Shown here: positions 30,462 to 39,819 of the stretch, in pieces | Position numbering within the stretch: the stretch's first letter is position 1 | Layout: each line of letters starts with the position of its first letter | The notes under the pieces: model-generated | Seen by the model: only the letters and a program-made list of their open reading frames with translations | Database searches by the model: none | Told to the model about the DNA's origin: nothing | Source of the DNA: Chloroflexota bacterium | GTDB lineage: Bacteria; Chloroflexota; Dehalococcoidia; Lucifugimonadales; GCA-002723415 | Direction of reading: 5' to 3' | NCBI GenBank assembly: GCA_002721445.1 | Contig: PBKN01000005.1 | Coordinates: 93,688 to 157,687, forward strand | DNA: 64,000 bases | Position numbers and translations under genes: made by a program

Positions 30462-31415
30462 ATGGGCAACAGACTCGAAGGTAGAGTGGCAATAGTAACA
30501 GGATCAGGGAGAGGTATTGGAAGGGATACTGCATTGCAATTAGCTGATGAAGGAGCTGCTGTAGTTATAAATGACCTTGGAGGCTCATTAGAAGGAGAAG
30601 GTTCCGATCTTAGCCCTGCACAAAAAGTAGTTGAAGAAATAAAATCTTCTGGCGGTAATGCAGTAGCATCTGGAGAATCTGTCGCTGAATTCAATACTGC
30701 TGAAAAAATTGTGCAAACTGCGATAGATAATTTTGGGCGAGTTGACATAATGTGCCATGTTGCAGGAATCCTTAGAGATAGAATGGTATTTAATATGACA
30801 GAAGAAGAATGGGATTCTGTGCTAAAAGTCCATCTATATGGAGCTTTTAATATGGTGCGACATGTAGTACCTCATATGATAGAACAGAATTATGGAAGAA
30901 TAGTATTATTCTCATCGGGATCAGGCTTAGGTGCTTCAGGACAAGCAAATTATGCTTCAGCTAAAGAAGGTATGGTAGGATTTGTAAGAGCAATTTCTAG
31001 AGAATTATCTTTATTCGGTATTACTGCAAATGCAGTATATCCTGGTGGTAATACACGTATGGCTCAATCAGTACCTCAATCTACCAGAGACCTTAGAAAA
31101 GATTTATCTGATCAAGCTCACGGAGGAACTGAAGATGACGGTTCGACAGAATTAAGTTATTGGGATTTTCCTGAGGAATATATGGATCCAGCTAATAATG
31201 CTCCAAAAGCTGCATACCTATGTACTGAAGCAGCAGGTAATATCACTGGACAAGTTATAGGAACTAATGGATGGCCATTGGATTTATATTCCCCTCGACA
31301 AGTAATCAGAAGCATTCATAAAAATGGAAGATGGACATTAAAAGAACTAGAAGATTTAATCCCATTTACTTTATCAAATGGATTAATCAATCCTGTCCCT
31401 CCTCAAAAAAAATAA
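30462..31415 (+). CDS. Short-chain dehydrogenase/reductase with intact YxxxK
   Basis: VTGSGRGIGRDTALQLADEGA, NDLGG, SSGSGLGASGQANYASAKEGMVGF. Confidence 0.95.
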   Translation: MGNRLEGRVAIVTGSGRGIGRDTALQLADEGAAVVINDLGGSLEGEGSDLSPAQKVVEEIKSSGGNAVASGESVAEFNTAEKIVQTAIDNFGRVDIMCHVAGILRDRMVFNMTEEEWDSVLKVHLYGAFNMVRHVVPHMIEQNYGRIVLFSSGSGLGASGQANYASAKEGMVGFVRAISRELSLFGITANAVYPGGNTRMAQSVPQSTRDLRKDLSDQAHGGTEDDGSTELSYWDFPEEYMDPANNAPKAAYLCTEAAGNITGQVIGTNGWPLDLYSPRQVIRSIHKNGRWTLKELEDLIPFTLSNGLINPVPPQKK

Positions 31416-31446
31416 AAATGTATTAAAACTTGAATAGGAACATAAT

Positions 31447-32085
31447 ATGAATTGGTTAGATATAATAATTTTAATAGTACTTATAAGTTCAGCAGTTTTC
31501 GGTATGAGAACTGGCATAATTACTGCACTAATAATGACAATTGGAGGGTTTGTAGGATGGTTAATAGCAGGACAATTAGCTGATGACTTAGGATCTACAT
31601 TTTCAGATTCAGTGTCTTCAGACACTTTAGTTACTGTAGTTTCATATATAATAATTATTTCTGCAGGACTAATGGTTGGAAGCTGGATAGCTAAAATTGT
31701 ACGGCCTATTCTATCTGTAGCAACTTTAGGTATATCTTCATTAATAGATTCTTTAGGAGGTATTACTTTAGGATTATTAATTGGTATAGTTATTTCCTCA
31801 TCAATCATAATTTTTTCAGCTAGGTTTGCATATGACTTTGAAAATATTGATAATGATACTGTAACTAGTATTGCTGATCAAATTGACGTCAAAACTGTTC
31901 GATTAGGTTTGCAAAATAGACTTGTAGATTCAACTTCTGTTGACATATTCCTTGGAACTATACATAAACTACCAGCAAACTCCCTTGGATTTATCCCTTC
32001 TGATTTTCAAATATCTATAGAACTTCTTGAAGATGCTAAAGAAGAAGAAGAAGAAGAAGAAGAGGATAACGATGATGATGAATAA
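31447..32085 (+). CDS. CvpA-like membrane protein with acidic poly-Glu/Asp tail
   Basis: NWLDIIILIVLISSAVFGMRTGIITALIMTIGGFVGWLIAGQLA; four hydrophobic segments; EEEEEEEDNDDDE C-terminus. Confidence 0.65.
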   Translation: MNWLDIIILIVLISSAVFGMRTGIITALIMTIGGFVGWLIAGQLADDLGSTFSDSVSSDTLVTVVSYIIIISAGLMVGSWIAKIVRPILSVATLGISSLIDSLGGITLGLLIGIVISSSIIIFSARFAYDFENIDNDTVTSIADQIDVKTVRLGLQNRLVDSTSVDIFLGTIHKLPANSLGFIPSDFQISIELLEDAKEEEEEEEEDNDDDE

Positions 32086-32112
32086 AATATTAATGAATTA
32101 AATTCCAAAGAA

Positions 32113-32153
32113 ATAATAACAAATTATAATTAACCTTTTTAATTTGTTATTAT
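32113..32153. terminator. Inverted repeat between convergent genes, probable terminator
   Basis: 14-bp perfect arms ATAATAACAAATTA / TAATTTGTTATTAT with 13-nt loop, between the CvpA-like gene (+) and holB (-). Confidence 0.5.
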
Positions 32154-32170
32154 AGCCAGTTCTTTAAATC

Positions 32171-33184
32171 CTATTTCTTCTTTAATTTTAAAAATGGAAG
32201 AGCCAACATTAAAGACTCTAAAACTAGTCTAGAATTTAAGTTCTTTTTTAAATTCAATTCACATTCTTGAATTGATTTTAAAAAAGAATGAATAATATCA
32301 TTACTAATTAATTTTGAAATGCTCTTTAATGATTCTAACCTAGATATATTTACTATTAATTCATGTGCATTTGATTTCATGTAAATAATATCCTTCCAAA
32401 ATTCTAGCCATAGTTCTATTTCAGAATATACAACACCTTTATTTTTAGAAAATTCTTCTGAAAGTTCTTTTGCATAGTCAAACCTATATATATCATCTGC
32501 AAATAATAATTTCTCAATAATATTTAACCTATTATCGCGTTCTATTATTATATTTGGATCATTATAAGCTCTAATAGCCCAACCTAATAACCCTTTAGAA
32601 ATCCTACTAATATCTGATGCACTTTCTATAGAAATATCGTAATGATTAACTAAATATTTTTCTATTATACTATTCTGAATTGGACGTAATTCAATGTTTT
32701 TACATCTAGACGAAACTGTAGAAATTATTAAATTGTTATCAATAGTCAATAAAATAAATACTACTTGCTCAGGAGGTTCTTCTAATAATTTCAATAAAGC
32801 ATTAGAAGCTTCAATACTCAAATTTTCTGCTCCATTAATTATATAAACTCGATATTTACCTTCGAATGGTTTTAAATTTGATTCTGATTGAATTTCCCTA
32901 ATTGACTCAATAGATATAACTGTATTATTTAAGCCATTTTGATCATAATCTCCTATTATTTTTATATCAGAATGATTATTATCAAATATTCTTTTACACT
33001 GAATACAAGAATCACAAGATTCTAAATTGGATATACAATTTAAAGATGCAGCAATATCCAAAGCTAATGTCATTTTACCAACATGCCTATACCCAGATAA
33101 AATATATGCATGAGAAAACAAATCATTAGTAAAACTATTTTCTAATAGTTTCATAGTTTGATTATGAGTAATTATTCTCCACAT
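32171..33184 (-). CDS. holB: DNA polymerase III delta' subunit
   Basis: SHAYILSGYRHVGKMTLALDIAASLNC, CDSCIQCKRI, VYIINGAENLSIEASNALLKLLEEPPEQVVFILLT. Confidence 0.88.
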   Translation of the reverse strand: MWRIITHNQTMKLLENSFTNDLFSHAYILSGYRHVGKMTLALDIAASLNCISNLESCDSCIQCKRIFDNNHSDIKIIGDYDQNGLNNTVISIESIREIQSESNLKPFEGKYRVYIINGAENLSIEASNALLKLLEEPPEQVVFILLTIDNNLIISTVSSRCKNIELRPIQNSIIEKYLVNHYDISIESASDISRISKGLLGWAIRAYNDPNIIIERDNRLNIIEKLLFADDIYRFDYAKELSEEFSKNKGVVYSEIELWLEFWKDIIYMKSNAHELIVNISRLESLKSISKLISNDIIHSFLKSIQECELNLKKNLNSRLVLESLMLALPFLKLKKK

Positions 33185-33222
33185 TAAAAAATAAATCCAC
33201 TATTTACTTATTCAAAATAAAA

Positions 33223-34662
33223 TTAACGATTATATATGTCATCATATCTTTTAATATCATCTTCACCTAAGTAATCACCAGATTGCACTTCAATAATCTC
33301 TAAAAATTTAGAGCTAGCATTTTCTAATCTATGCTTAACTCCAATTTGAACATATGTTGATTCATTTTCTTTTAATAAAAATTGATTTTCACCTATTGTA
33401 ACTCTAGCAATCCCTGAAACAACTACCCAATGCTCAGCTCTATGATCATGTACTTGTAAGGATAATGAAGCACCTGGATTAACAATTAATTTTTTTACCT
33501 GGAACCCTTTACCAGAATCCAAAATCTCATAATTACCCCACGGACGATGAACCTTTCTATGGGTCTGATATTCAGGTCTATGATCGATCTTTAAATCTCT
33601 TACAAGTTTCTTTACCTCTTCATCTTCTCCTCTATTTGTAATTAAAACTGCATCAGAAGTTTCAATAATAGTCACATTTTCTAATCCTAATACTGCTACC
33701 ATTCTATCATTTGAAAATAATAAGGAATTTTTAACATCAATAGATTGAATATCCCCAATTTGAACATTTCCGTTTATATCTTTATCTCTTATATCCCACA
33801 AAGCTGACCATGAACCTAAATCAGACCAAGTAAAATTAAAGGGCAAAACAAAACTATTAGATTTACCATGAATATCTAAATTTTCCATAACAGCATAATC
33901 AATAGAATCTTCAGGACATTTTTCCAAAAGACTTATTTCAGGTCTTAAAAAATCTCCATCCTTTTCAGCTTTATCATATGCTTCACTGCATATATTAAAA
34001 ATATCTGGTTGGTATTCCTTAATCGCATTTAACCAAACTGATGCTTTCAACATGAAAATACCACTATTCCATAAATATTGCCCTGATTCAATTAATTTTT
34101 TAGCAATTAATAAATCTGGTTTCTCTATAAACCCGTTTATACCATATCCAATTGACTCTTTTTCTATATTTATTGAATCACCTAATTCAATATACCCATA
34201 AGAATTATTTGCAACTTTTGGTTCTATTCCAAACATCACAATATTATCTTCTTCTGCAAGAATTTTGCCTGAATTAATAATTCTATGAAATTCAGAGTTG
34301 TCTCCTATTAAATGATCAGCTGGTAATACTAACATTACAGTATCTAAATTATTATTTCTTGATATGTCTAATGCTGCTAAAGTTAAAGCTGGAGCTGTGT
34401 TTCTAGCAATCCCCTCTAATATTATTGAATTAGTTGTATGTTTTAAATTTCTCAATTGCTCAAGTACTAAAAATCTATGTGATTCATTGCAAACAATAAT
34501 TGGATCAGTAATATTATCCATTTGGTCTAATCTAGATAGAGTTAATTGAAACATTGAATTTTCACCAAGCAAATTTAAAAACTGCTTTGGATAAAATTCT
34601 CTAGATAGTGGCCAAAGTCGAGTACCAGAACCACCTGACAATATTACTGGTTGCAATGACAC
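33223..34662 (-). CDS. manC: Mannose-1-phosphate guanylyltransferase / mannose-6-phosphate isomerase
   Basis: VILSGGSGTRLWPLSREFYPKQFL, VLPADHLI, GFIEKPD, WNSGIFMLKAS, HRPWGNYE, LSLQVHDHRAEHWVVVSG. Confidence 0.96.
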   Translation of the reverse strand: MSLQPVILSGGSGTRLWPLSREFYPKQFLNLLGENSMFQLTLSRLDQMDNITDPIIVCNESHRFLVLEQLRNLKHTTNSIILEGIARNTAPALTLAALDISRNNNLDTVMLVLPADHLIGDNSEFHRIINSGKILAEEDNIVMFGIEPKVANNSYGYIELGDSINIEKESIGYGINGFIEKPDLLIAKKLIESGQYLWNSGIFMLKASVWLNAIKEYQPDIFNICSEAYDKAEKDGDFLRPEISLLEKCPEDSIDYAVMENLDIHGKSNSFVLPFNFTWSDLGSWSALWDIRDKDINGNVQIGDIQSIDVKNSLLFSNDRMVAVLGLENVTIIETSDAVLITNRGEDEEVKKLVRDLKIDHRPEYQTHRKVHRPWGNYEILDSGKGFQVKKLIVNPGASLSLQVHDHRAEHWVVVSGIARVTIGENQFLLKENESTYVQIGVKHRLENASSKFLEIIEVQSGDYLGEDDIKRYDDIYNR

Positions 34663-34738
34663 AAAAACCCTCTTTTTAATAATTAATAAATCTAAAAATA
34701 AAACAGTTACTCTAAATCTAAATTTCTACTTATGAGAA

Positions 34739-34924
34739 CTAGCTATTTTTTGGAGTGTATATTGAATCTTTTCGTAAGTTTTTTGTGTAATTTTCTTTAT
34801 CAGATGATCCAAACATCCGTCTAGTTACAATCCCTGCAGCTATAGCGGATACCAAACCTAAGGGTAATGTTTTCATAAATTGTCTTCTAGTAAAACCTTT
34901 ATTAATACCAAAATTAAACTGCAT
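34739..34924 (-). CDS. Small orphan protein with twin-arginine-like N-terminus (ORF opens at 34939; start at 34924 preferred)
   Basis: MQFNFGINKGFTRRQFMKTLPLGLVSAIAAGIVTRRMFGSSDKEN; RRQFMK plus hydrophobic segment; GGAAGG Shine-Dalgarno-like just upstream of 34924. Confidence 0.6.
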   Translation of the reverse strand: MQFNFGINKGFTRRQFMKTLPLGLVSAIAAGIVTRRMFGSSDKENYTKNLRKDSIYTPKNS

Positions 34925-35019
34925 ATTAAAGCCTTCCAAGTATATAATATTTCAACTATATTAGAAGATTATATACTTTATTCCTATTTTAAATCAATGT
35001 AAAAATACAATGAAATCAG

Positions 35020-35562
35020 TTAAAACATATTTATTCCAAAATCACAAGTTATAGAAATTAATACGCATTTAATCAACTTCCCAGTTAAGACAACAAATAA
35101 AAATCTAAAAATTGAAAATTTAAGAATACCTGCAGATATTCCTACAACATCAAATAAAGGATTAGGAATTAAGGAAAATAAAAATATTATGAGATAGCCT
35201 CTATTTTTCATCAACGAATGTAATTTTAAATATAATCTCTTCTTCTCTATAATGTAAGATCCAAAAACTCCTAATATAAATCCTGATAACTCTCCTATAG
35301 TTTCAGCAATACCAGCTATAATTCCTAATAATATTGGATTTAAAAGTGCACTTAATCCACACATAGAAATCAAACCAGGGACTGGTAGTACCATTGATAC
35401 ACTACCTAGAAAGCTAAGCATAAATACGCCATAATATCCAGCTATATCAGTAACTGATAAAAATCTAGGTAAAATAGCTAATCCTGCAACAAGAAAACCA
35501 ATAATCCCTAGAATTATTAACTTATACATATTTGGCAATTTATTATCAAGCAATTTATTCAC
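35020..35562 (-). CDS. VTT/SNARE-associated (DedA-like) membrane protein
   Basis: Hydrophobic; VLPVPGLISMCGLSALLNPILLGIIAGIAETIGELSGFILG...FSLIPNPLFDVVGISAGILKF. Confidence 0.75.
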   Translation of the reverse strand: MNKLLDNKLPNMYKLIILGIIGFLVAGLAILPRFLSVTDIAGYYGVFMLSFLGSVSMVLPVPGLISMCGLSALLNPILLGIIAGIAETIGELSGFILGVFGSYIIEKKRLYLKLHSLMKNRGYLIIFLFSLIPNPLFDVVGISAGILKFSIFRFLFVVLTGKLIKCVLISITCDFGINMF

Positions 35563-35650
35563 TCACAATAATTTTATATAATATTGACACAATTTAAGTC
35601 CAATGGGAAACTAATTACAATGCTAATTTTAAAAAATATTGTAATAAAAA

Positions 35651-36289
35651 TTGATTATAGATCTCCATACTCACACTTATCCAACTTCTGATGACAGTAG
35701 ACTTACTCCAGACGAATTGATTTCTGAAGCAAAACGAATTGGCCTCGATGGAATATGTATTACAGATCATGATGGCTTCTGGAAACCAAAAGATATAGAA
35801 AAACTAGCAGATAAATATAAATTCACTGTATTGCCGGGCTGTGAAGTAACTACAGAAGAAGGACATTTATTAGTTTACGGACTCAAAAAATATATATTTG
35901 GTATGCATAAAGCATCATTTGTAAAAAAATTAATCGACAAAGAAAACGGCGCAATTGTAGTTGCTCACCCATATAGAAGAAATTATTCAGAATATAGAGA
36001 TATAAATGAGGTAAATTATAAAAAAATGCTTAATAAAGCTTCTAAAAATCCAGTATTCAAATTATCTGATGCAATTGAAGAATTCAATGGTAAAGGATCA
36101 AAAAAAGAAAATAAATTCTCATCAGACTTAACTAAAAAATTAAAAATGAATGGGACTGGAGCAAGCGATGCACATCAGATTGAACACATTGGAACATTTG
36201 CTACAGAATTTTTTAACCCAATTCAAAATATTAAAGATTTAATTAGAGAGATCAAGTCAGGTAATTTTCGCTCAGTTAAATTAAAATAA
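35651..36289 (+). CDS. PHP-domain protein (second paralogue; TTG start)
   Basis: IIDLHTHTYPTSDDSRLTPDELI, CITDHDGFW, LPGCEVTTEEGHLLVYG, VVAHPYRR, GASDAHQ. Confidence 0.9.
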   Translation: MIIDLHTHTYPTSDDSRLTPDELISEAKRIGLDGICITDHDGFWKPKDIEKLADKYKFTVLPGCEVTTEEGHLLVYGLKKYIFGMHKASFVKKLIDKENGAIVVAHPYRRNYSEYRDINEVNYKKMLNKASKNPVFKLSDAIEEFNGKGSKKENKFSSDLTKKLKMNGTGASDAHQIEHIGTFATEFFNPIQNIKDLIREIKSGNFRSVKLK

Positions 36290-36292
36290 ATA

Positions 36293-37273
36293 TTAAACTC
36301 TTAATCCAGAAATAAATATTTCTAAAGCAAATTCTTCATCAATATTGCTAGTCTTAAGTAAATAATCAAGATCAACTAATTTAGAATGAATTTTGATGAG
36401 TCTATGTTTATCAATTTTACTATTTTGTTCTAAAAGTTTTTTTAATGGATAACTTGTTAATGACAATAAAGAACCTATTTTTGACTCATTATAACCAATA
36501 TTATAATAATGCTTTGCAAATATTATTAATCTAAGCTGTCTAGCAATCATAGTAATAATATAAGAAGCTCTTCTTCCATTGACTAACAAGTCTTTAATAT
36601 GTCTTAACGCTATACCTTCCTTATTATCTAATAAAGCATCAATTGCATGAAAAATATTTGCATCTTTTGCATTAGATACTATTTCTTCAACATCTCTTTC
36701 ACTAATATTACTACTATACAAACTAAGTTTATCTAATTCAGTATCTATAATTCTCAAGTTTACTCCCACTGAATCAGCTATAGCTTTTGCAACTTTGAAA
36801 TCTATATCAATACCTTTAAAATCTGCACGTTTGATAATCCAATCAGGTAATTCTCTTATACTGGGAGCTCTAAAATTCTTGACTTGAAATTCATTTAATA
36901 ATTTTTCAAAAAATTTATTTTTATTAAACTTAATTGATTCTTCTATATTGATCAATTCAGTCGTTTCGGGAAGGCTTTTCAAATATTCAGGTAAATTATC
37001 CCAAGAAGTTGCTGCTTTGTTTTTAGTATTGACTCTATTATTTATCCTTACTTTATCTAAATATGAAATCAAATTCTTTACTATAACAATCCTTTTATTA
37101 ACCATAAATGGAATAGCAGAACAAGATAAAACAAAATCATCATAAGAGATTTTTAAAATATCCAGTTTAGTAACATTAACCTCTGTAAGTTCTTTTGGCT
37201 CTATGCTATCTATAATATCTAATACAGCTAGATGTAAAGATATATGATCTTCACCATAAAATAAATTTTTCAT
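36293..37273 (-). CDS. holA: DNA polymerase III delta subunit
   Basis: YGEDHISLHLAVLDIID...SAIPFMVNKRIVIVKNL...RELPDWIIKRA...DANIFHAIDALLDNKEGIAL. Confidence 0.87.
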   Translation of the reverse strand: MKNLFYGEDHISLHLAVLDIIDSIEPKELTEVNVTKLDILKISYDDFVLSCSAIPFMVNKRIVIVKNLISYLDKVRINNRVNTKNKAATSWDNLPEYLKSLPETTELINIEESIKFNKNKFFEKLLNEFQVKNFRAPSIRELPDWIIKRADFKGIDIDFKVAKAIADSVGVNLRIIDTELDKLSLYSSNISERDVEEIVSNAKDANIFHAIDALLDNKEGIALRHIKDLLVNGRRASYIITMIARQLRLIIFAKHYYNIGYNESKIGSLLSLTSYPLKKLLEQNSKIDKHRLIKIHSKLVDLDYLLKTSNIDEEFALEIFISGLRV

Positions 37274-37338
37274 ATTAAATTTCCATTGATCCCAAAATAA
37301 ATATATAATAAATAAAAACTGTTAGCTAAGTAACAAAG

Positions 37339-37701
37339 ATGCATATTTTAATTAATTTACTAAGATTACTACCATTTTTATTAAATATTGTAAAAATGCC
37401 TAAACTAATATACCAGCTCATGGCTAATCCAGGAGTTCCTATGAAATTTAAACTCCTAATTCCTGGGGCATTAATATATTTAATATCACCTATAGACTTA
37501 ATCAGAGACTTTATACCAATAATAGGACACTTTGATGATATATTAATTATAATAGCTGCTATAACGTTTTTTATAGGTCAAGCATCAAAAAGCATATTAT
37601 TAGAATCTAATAAAAAAAACAAAACTGAAAAAGAAAAAAAGTCAGTAATAGTAAATGAATATAAAATCATAGACAATGAAGATGAAGAAATAAGAGAATA
37701 A
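37339..37701 (+). CDS. DUF1232/YkvA family membrane protein
   Basis: PMKFKLLIPGALIYLISPIDLIRDFIPIIGHFDDILIIIAAITFFI. Confidence 0.85.
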   Translation: MHILINLLRLLPFLLNIVKMPKLIYQLMANPGVPMKFKLLIPGALIYLISPIDLIRDFIPIIGHFDDILIIIAAITFFIGQASKSILLESNKKNKTEKEKKSVIVNEYKIIDNEDEEIRE

Positions 37702-37794
37702 TTTGAAATCTTTATCCGAATATAAAAAAACAAGTCAAAAAGGAAAAGATTACATCTTGAATGATGAAGATGTAATGCATGTATTATTTAATAT

Positions 37795-38994
37795 ATGATT
37801 AAAGATAACTTTGTAATCCCAAATGGTATATCTTTATATATTCATATACCTTTTTGTCATACCAAATGTTTTTATTGTGACTTCAATACATATACAAAAT
37901 TAGAATCATTAATTCCTTCATATATTAAAGCACTAAAATCAGAACTTGATCTTTGGTCAAACCACTTGCACAAATCAGAAATCAAATCTATATTTATTGG
38001 CGGAGGAACTCCATCATATATTCCTGCAAATTACATTAAAGAATTATTAAATACAATCTTTTCCAAATTCAATGTTAGAGAATCTTCAGAAATCACTTTA
38101 GAATCAAATCCTAACGACTTATCAAAAAAAAAATTAAATACTTATAAAAAGTCAGGCATCAATAGAATAAGTATGGGAGTTCAATCTTTCGATGACTCAC
38201 TTTTACAAGATCTAGGAAGAAGGCATTCTCAACAAAATGCTATAGATGCATACTATATAGCTAAGGAAGCCGGATTTGAAAATATAAGTCTTGATCTAAT
38301 GTATGGCCTACCTAAGCAAAATATAAAACAATGGATAGATACACTATCTAAATTATTAACTTTAAAGCCTTTACATGTTTCAATGTACGGATTGACACTT
38401 GAAGAAGGCACTCCAATGCATCAATGGGTAAAAGATGGACAATTAATCAAACCTAATGATGATATAGCTGCAGACATGTATATAAAAGCTGTAGACATAA
38501 TGTGTGAAAATCAATATTTACAATATGAAATATCTAATTGGGCTATACCTGGCTTTGAGAGTAAACACAATTTAAATTATTGGAATAATAATGCATATTT
38601 AGGAATAGGGCCAGGCGCTCATTCATATATTCCTCCATATAGATTTAGCAATATTAAATCACCTAGAGAATATACTAAATATCTAAATAACATAAAAACA
38701 AAAGAATTTGATAATATTTCTTTAACTAAAGAAAATTTAAAATTCATAGATATATATGAAAAAATAGATAAGTCTTTAGAAATATCTGAAACAATAATGT
38801 TAGGACTGAGGCTAAATTCAGGTATTAAAATCAAACGATTTATAGACCGATTTGCAATTAACCCTTTGGATCTATATTCAAGCACATTTAACGAATTAAA
38901 AAAGAATAAATTATTAGAATTTTCTAACTCATATATTAAATTAACCCCTAAGGGTCGTTTACTATCTAATGAAGTATTCTTAAAATTCTTTTAA
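37795..38994 (+). CDS. hemW: Radical SAM heme chaperone HemW (coproporphyrinogen III oxidase-like)
   Basis: YIHIPFCHTKCFYCDFNT (CxxxCxxC), IFIGGGTPS, ESNPNDL, RISMGVQSF, LGIGPGAHSY. Confidence 0.93.
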   Translation: MIKDNFVIPNGISLYIHIPFCHTKCFYCDFNTYTKLESLIPSYIKALKSELDLWSNHLHKSEIKSIFIGGGTPSYIPANYIKELLNTIFSKFNVRESSEITLESNPNDLSKKKLNTYKKSGINRISMGVQSFDDSLLQDLGRRHSQQNAIDAYYIAKEAGFENISLDLMYGLPKQNIKQWIDTLSKLLTLKPLHVSMYGLTLEEGTPMHQWVKDGQLIKPNDDIAADMYIKAVDIMCENQYLQYEISNWAIPGFESKHNLNYWNNNAYLGIGPGAHSYIPPYRFSNIKSPREYTKYLNNIKTKEFDNISLTKENLKFIDIYEKIDKSLEISETIMLGLRLNSGIKIKRFIDRFAINPLDLYSSTFNELKKNKLLEFSNSYIKLTPKGRLLSNEVFLKFF

Positions 38995-39134
38995 AAACTC
39001 TTAAATAGGCGGTTATTAAGAACATTATTTAGATAAATATATATTTAGGCTTAATTATGTTGTTAGTAAATATTATGATATAATCTTATTTTAAATATTA
39101 ATTATAATTTGATATATTTTATTAGGATTCAAAC

Positions 39135-39653
39135 ATGAAAGTTGTATTCTTAGAGGACGTCCAAGGTGTAGCAAACGGCGGAGAAATAAAAGAAGTAAAG
39201 AATGGTTTTGCAAGAAATTTCTTGATACCTAAAAAACTTGCTGTACCAGCTAATCGTAATTCAATGCAAAGAGTTCAAAAATTAGCTAAAGAAGCTGAAG
39301 AAAAGCGAATTAAGGTCATTGCTAATTTCAAAGCCTTAACTAATGAATTAGATGGAATGCAAATATCCATTGAAAGTAGAGCCGGAGCAAATGGCAAATT
39401 GTTTGGTTCAGTAACTGATACTATAATTGCTCAAAAATTATCTGAATTAACTGAAAAAGATATTCATCGTAGAATGATACAAACAAAAGATGCAATTAGA
39501 GAAACGGGAATATATGACATTATTTTAAATTTGTACCCCGAACTAACTGCTACAATAAAACTGCTTGTACATGCTACTGGGACAGAACCAATTTGGGAAG
39601 AGGATTCTGAGCCCCAAGATTCTGAGCCCCAAGATTCTGAAAAAGCATCTTAA
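39135..39653 (+). CDS. rplI: 50S ribosomal protein L9 with repetitive acidic C-terminal tail
   Basis: MKVVFLEDVQGVANGGEIKEVKNGFARNFLIPKKLAVPA; GKLFGSVT. Confidence 0.97.
   Translation: MKVVFLEDVQGVANGGEIKEVKNGFARNFLIPKKLAVPANRNSMQRVQKLAKEAEEKRIKVIANFKALTNELDGMQISIESRAGANGKLFGSVTDTIIAQKLSELTEKDIHRRMIQTKDAIRETGIYDIILNLYPELTATIKLLVHATGTEPIWEEDSEPQDSEPQDSEKAS
39603..39640 (+). repeat. 15-bp tandem repeat GATTCTGAGCCCCAA (about 2.5 copies) encoding DSEPQ in the L9 tail
   Basis: Exact repeats at 39603-39617 and 39618-39632, partial copy to 39640. Confidence 0.9.
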
Positions 39654-39819
39654 GATAATTATAATATTAAAATAAATAATATCTTCAAAAAGAATTAAAC
39701 ATATATATTTCAGTTGAAAATATAGTATTATTTTTCAGATTACTATTTTATAATGTTTATCCTTTAGTAGTTATAAATATATAAGACATATCTATTTTCT
39801 GATTGGATTTTTATACACA

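Noticed and set aside
30362-30748. 128-aa antisense ORF
   Set aside because: Opposite the second SDR; Ser/Pro-rich shadow ORF.
31383-31808. 141-aa antisense ORF
   Set aside because: Opposite the CvpA-like gene; the + strand frame has coherent TM segments while this one is a mirror-type low-complexity frame.
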